Source: Chloroflexi bacterium UBA6265
Lineage (GTDB): Bacteria; Chloroflexota; Chloroflexia; Thermomicrobiales; UBA6265
Reading direction: 5' to 3'
DNA: 6,228 nt
Assembly: GCA_002440805.1 (NCBI GenBank)
Contig: DJVD01000063.1
Coordinates: 247-6,474, forward strand
Both the position numbers and the translations under genes were made by a program. The notes beneath the pieces were generated by a model. That model was not told the origin of the DNA, did not search any database, and saw nothing but the letters and a program-made list of their open reading frames with translations. This document shows positions 5,775-6,228 of this stretch, piece after piece (positions within the stretch are counted from its first letter, which is position 1; every line of letters begins with the position of its first letter).

Positions 5775-5803
5775 GGCATCCCCCGGCGCATGGTGTGGAT
5801 GCC
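5775..5803 (+). terminator. Possible weak terminator hairpin after the beta-sandwich gene
   Basis: GGCATCC (5775-5781) and GGATGCC (5797-5803) form a 7-bp stem around a 15-base loop, starting 4 bases after the stop codon. There is no T tract, so intrinsic termination is doubtful. A second 7-bp hairpin follows at 5807-5829. Confidence 0.35.
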
Positions 5804-5806
5804 CCT

Positions 5807-5829
5807 GCGAACAGGCCACACATGTTCGC
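5807..5829 (+). repeat. Small inverted repeat upstream of the DUF255 gene
   Basis: GCGAACA (5807-5813) and TGTTCGC (5823-5829) are perfect inverted arms around a 9-base spacer, about 22 bases before the next ribosome binding site. It could be a leader hairpin or a protein-binding operator. Its loop also contains CCACAC (5816-5821), complementary to GTGTGG (5793-5798) in the preceding hairpin loop and stem, so alternative pairings are possible. Confidence 0.35.
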
Positions 5830-5850
5830 GGATAGTACCCAAACTGCCCT

Positions 5851-5855
5851 GGAGG
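5851..5855 (+). promoter_or_regulatory. Ribosome binding site of the DUF255 gene
   Basis: GGAGG lies 4 bases before ATG 5860. This strong, slightly close Shine-Dalgarno fixes the start at [13 protein letters not shown], which is the usual N-terminus of this family. Confidence 0.75.
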
Positions 5856-5859
5856 ATTC

Positions 5860-6228
<369 letters not shown>

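Overview
The window looks like chromosomal DNA from a moderately GC-rich bacterium. The best guess is a Chloroflexota lineage of the Thermomicrobia type. This rests on the Ala/Thr/Pro/Val/Ser linker right after an exported protein's signal peptide (ATPVASPVASPV style), a PRC-barrel/DUF2382 stress protein, and a sulfocyanin-type blue-copper domain. It is an inference from sequence style only; there is no rRNA or marker gene here to settle it.

Left part (1-2368). The last 19 codons of a plus-strand gene end at 62. A perfect 17-bp inverted repeat (75-120) follows and probably serves as a shared terminator for that gene and for the minus-strand cluster converging on it. The cluster, in transcription order, is proC (pyrroline-5-carboxylate reductase, last step of proline synthesis), a purine-type phosphoribosyltransferase only 9 bases downstream, and a PRC-barrel + DUF2382 (YsnF/AvaK-like) protein. 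An AT-rich intergenic region of about 190 bp (2183-2368) separates proC from a divergent plus-strand cluster and should hold both promoters.

Right part (2369-6228). The centrepiece is a 757-residue Tat-exported protein. It joins a PQQ-dependent alcohol/glucose-dehydrogenase-type beta-propeller to a C-terminal sulfocyanin-like cupredoxin with a complete type 1 copper ligand set (His639, Cys699, His704, Met709). This suggests a periplasmic or extracytoplasmic quinoprotein dehydrogenase carrying its own blue-copper electron acceptor in place of the more familiar fused cytochrome c. Next, after a 72-bp gap containing a strong hairpin, is a 351-residue protein of carboxypeptidase-regulatory-like beta-sandwich modules with no visible export signal. 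Last is the start of a DUF255/YyaL-type thioredoxin-fold protein that runs off the window.

The most notable item is the dehydrogenase-cupredoxin fusion and its divergent metal site. No tRNA, rRNA, CRISPR array, insertion sequence or attachment site was seen.
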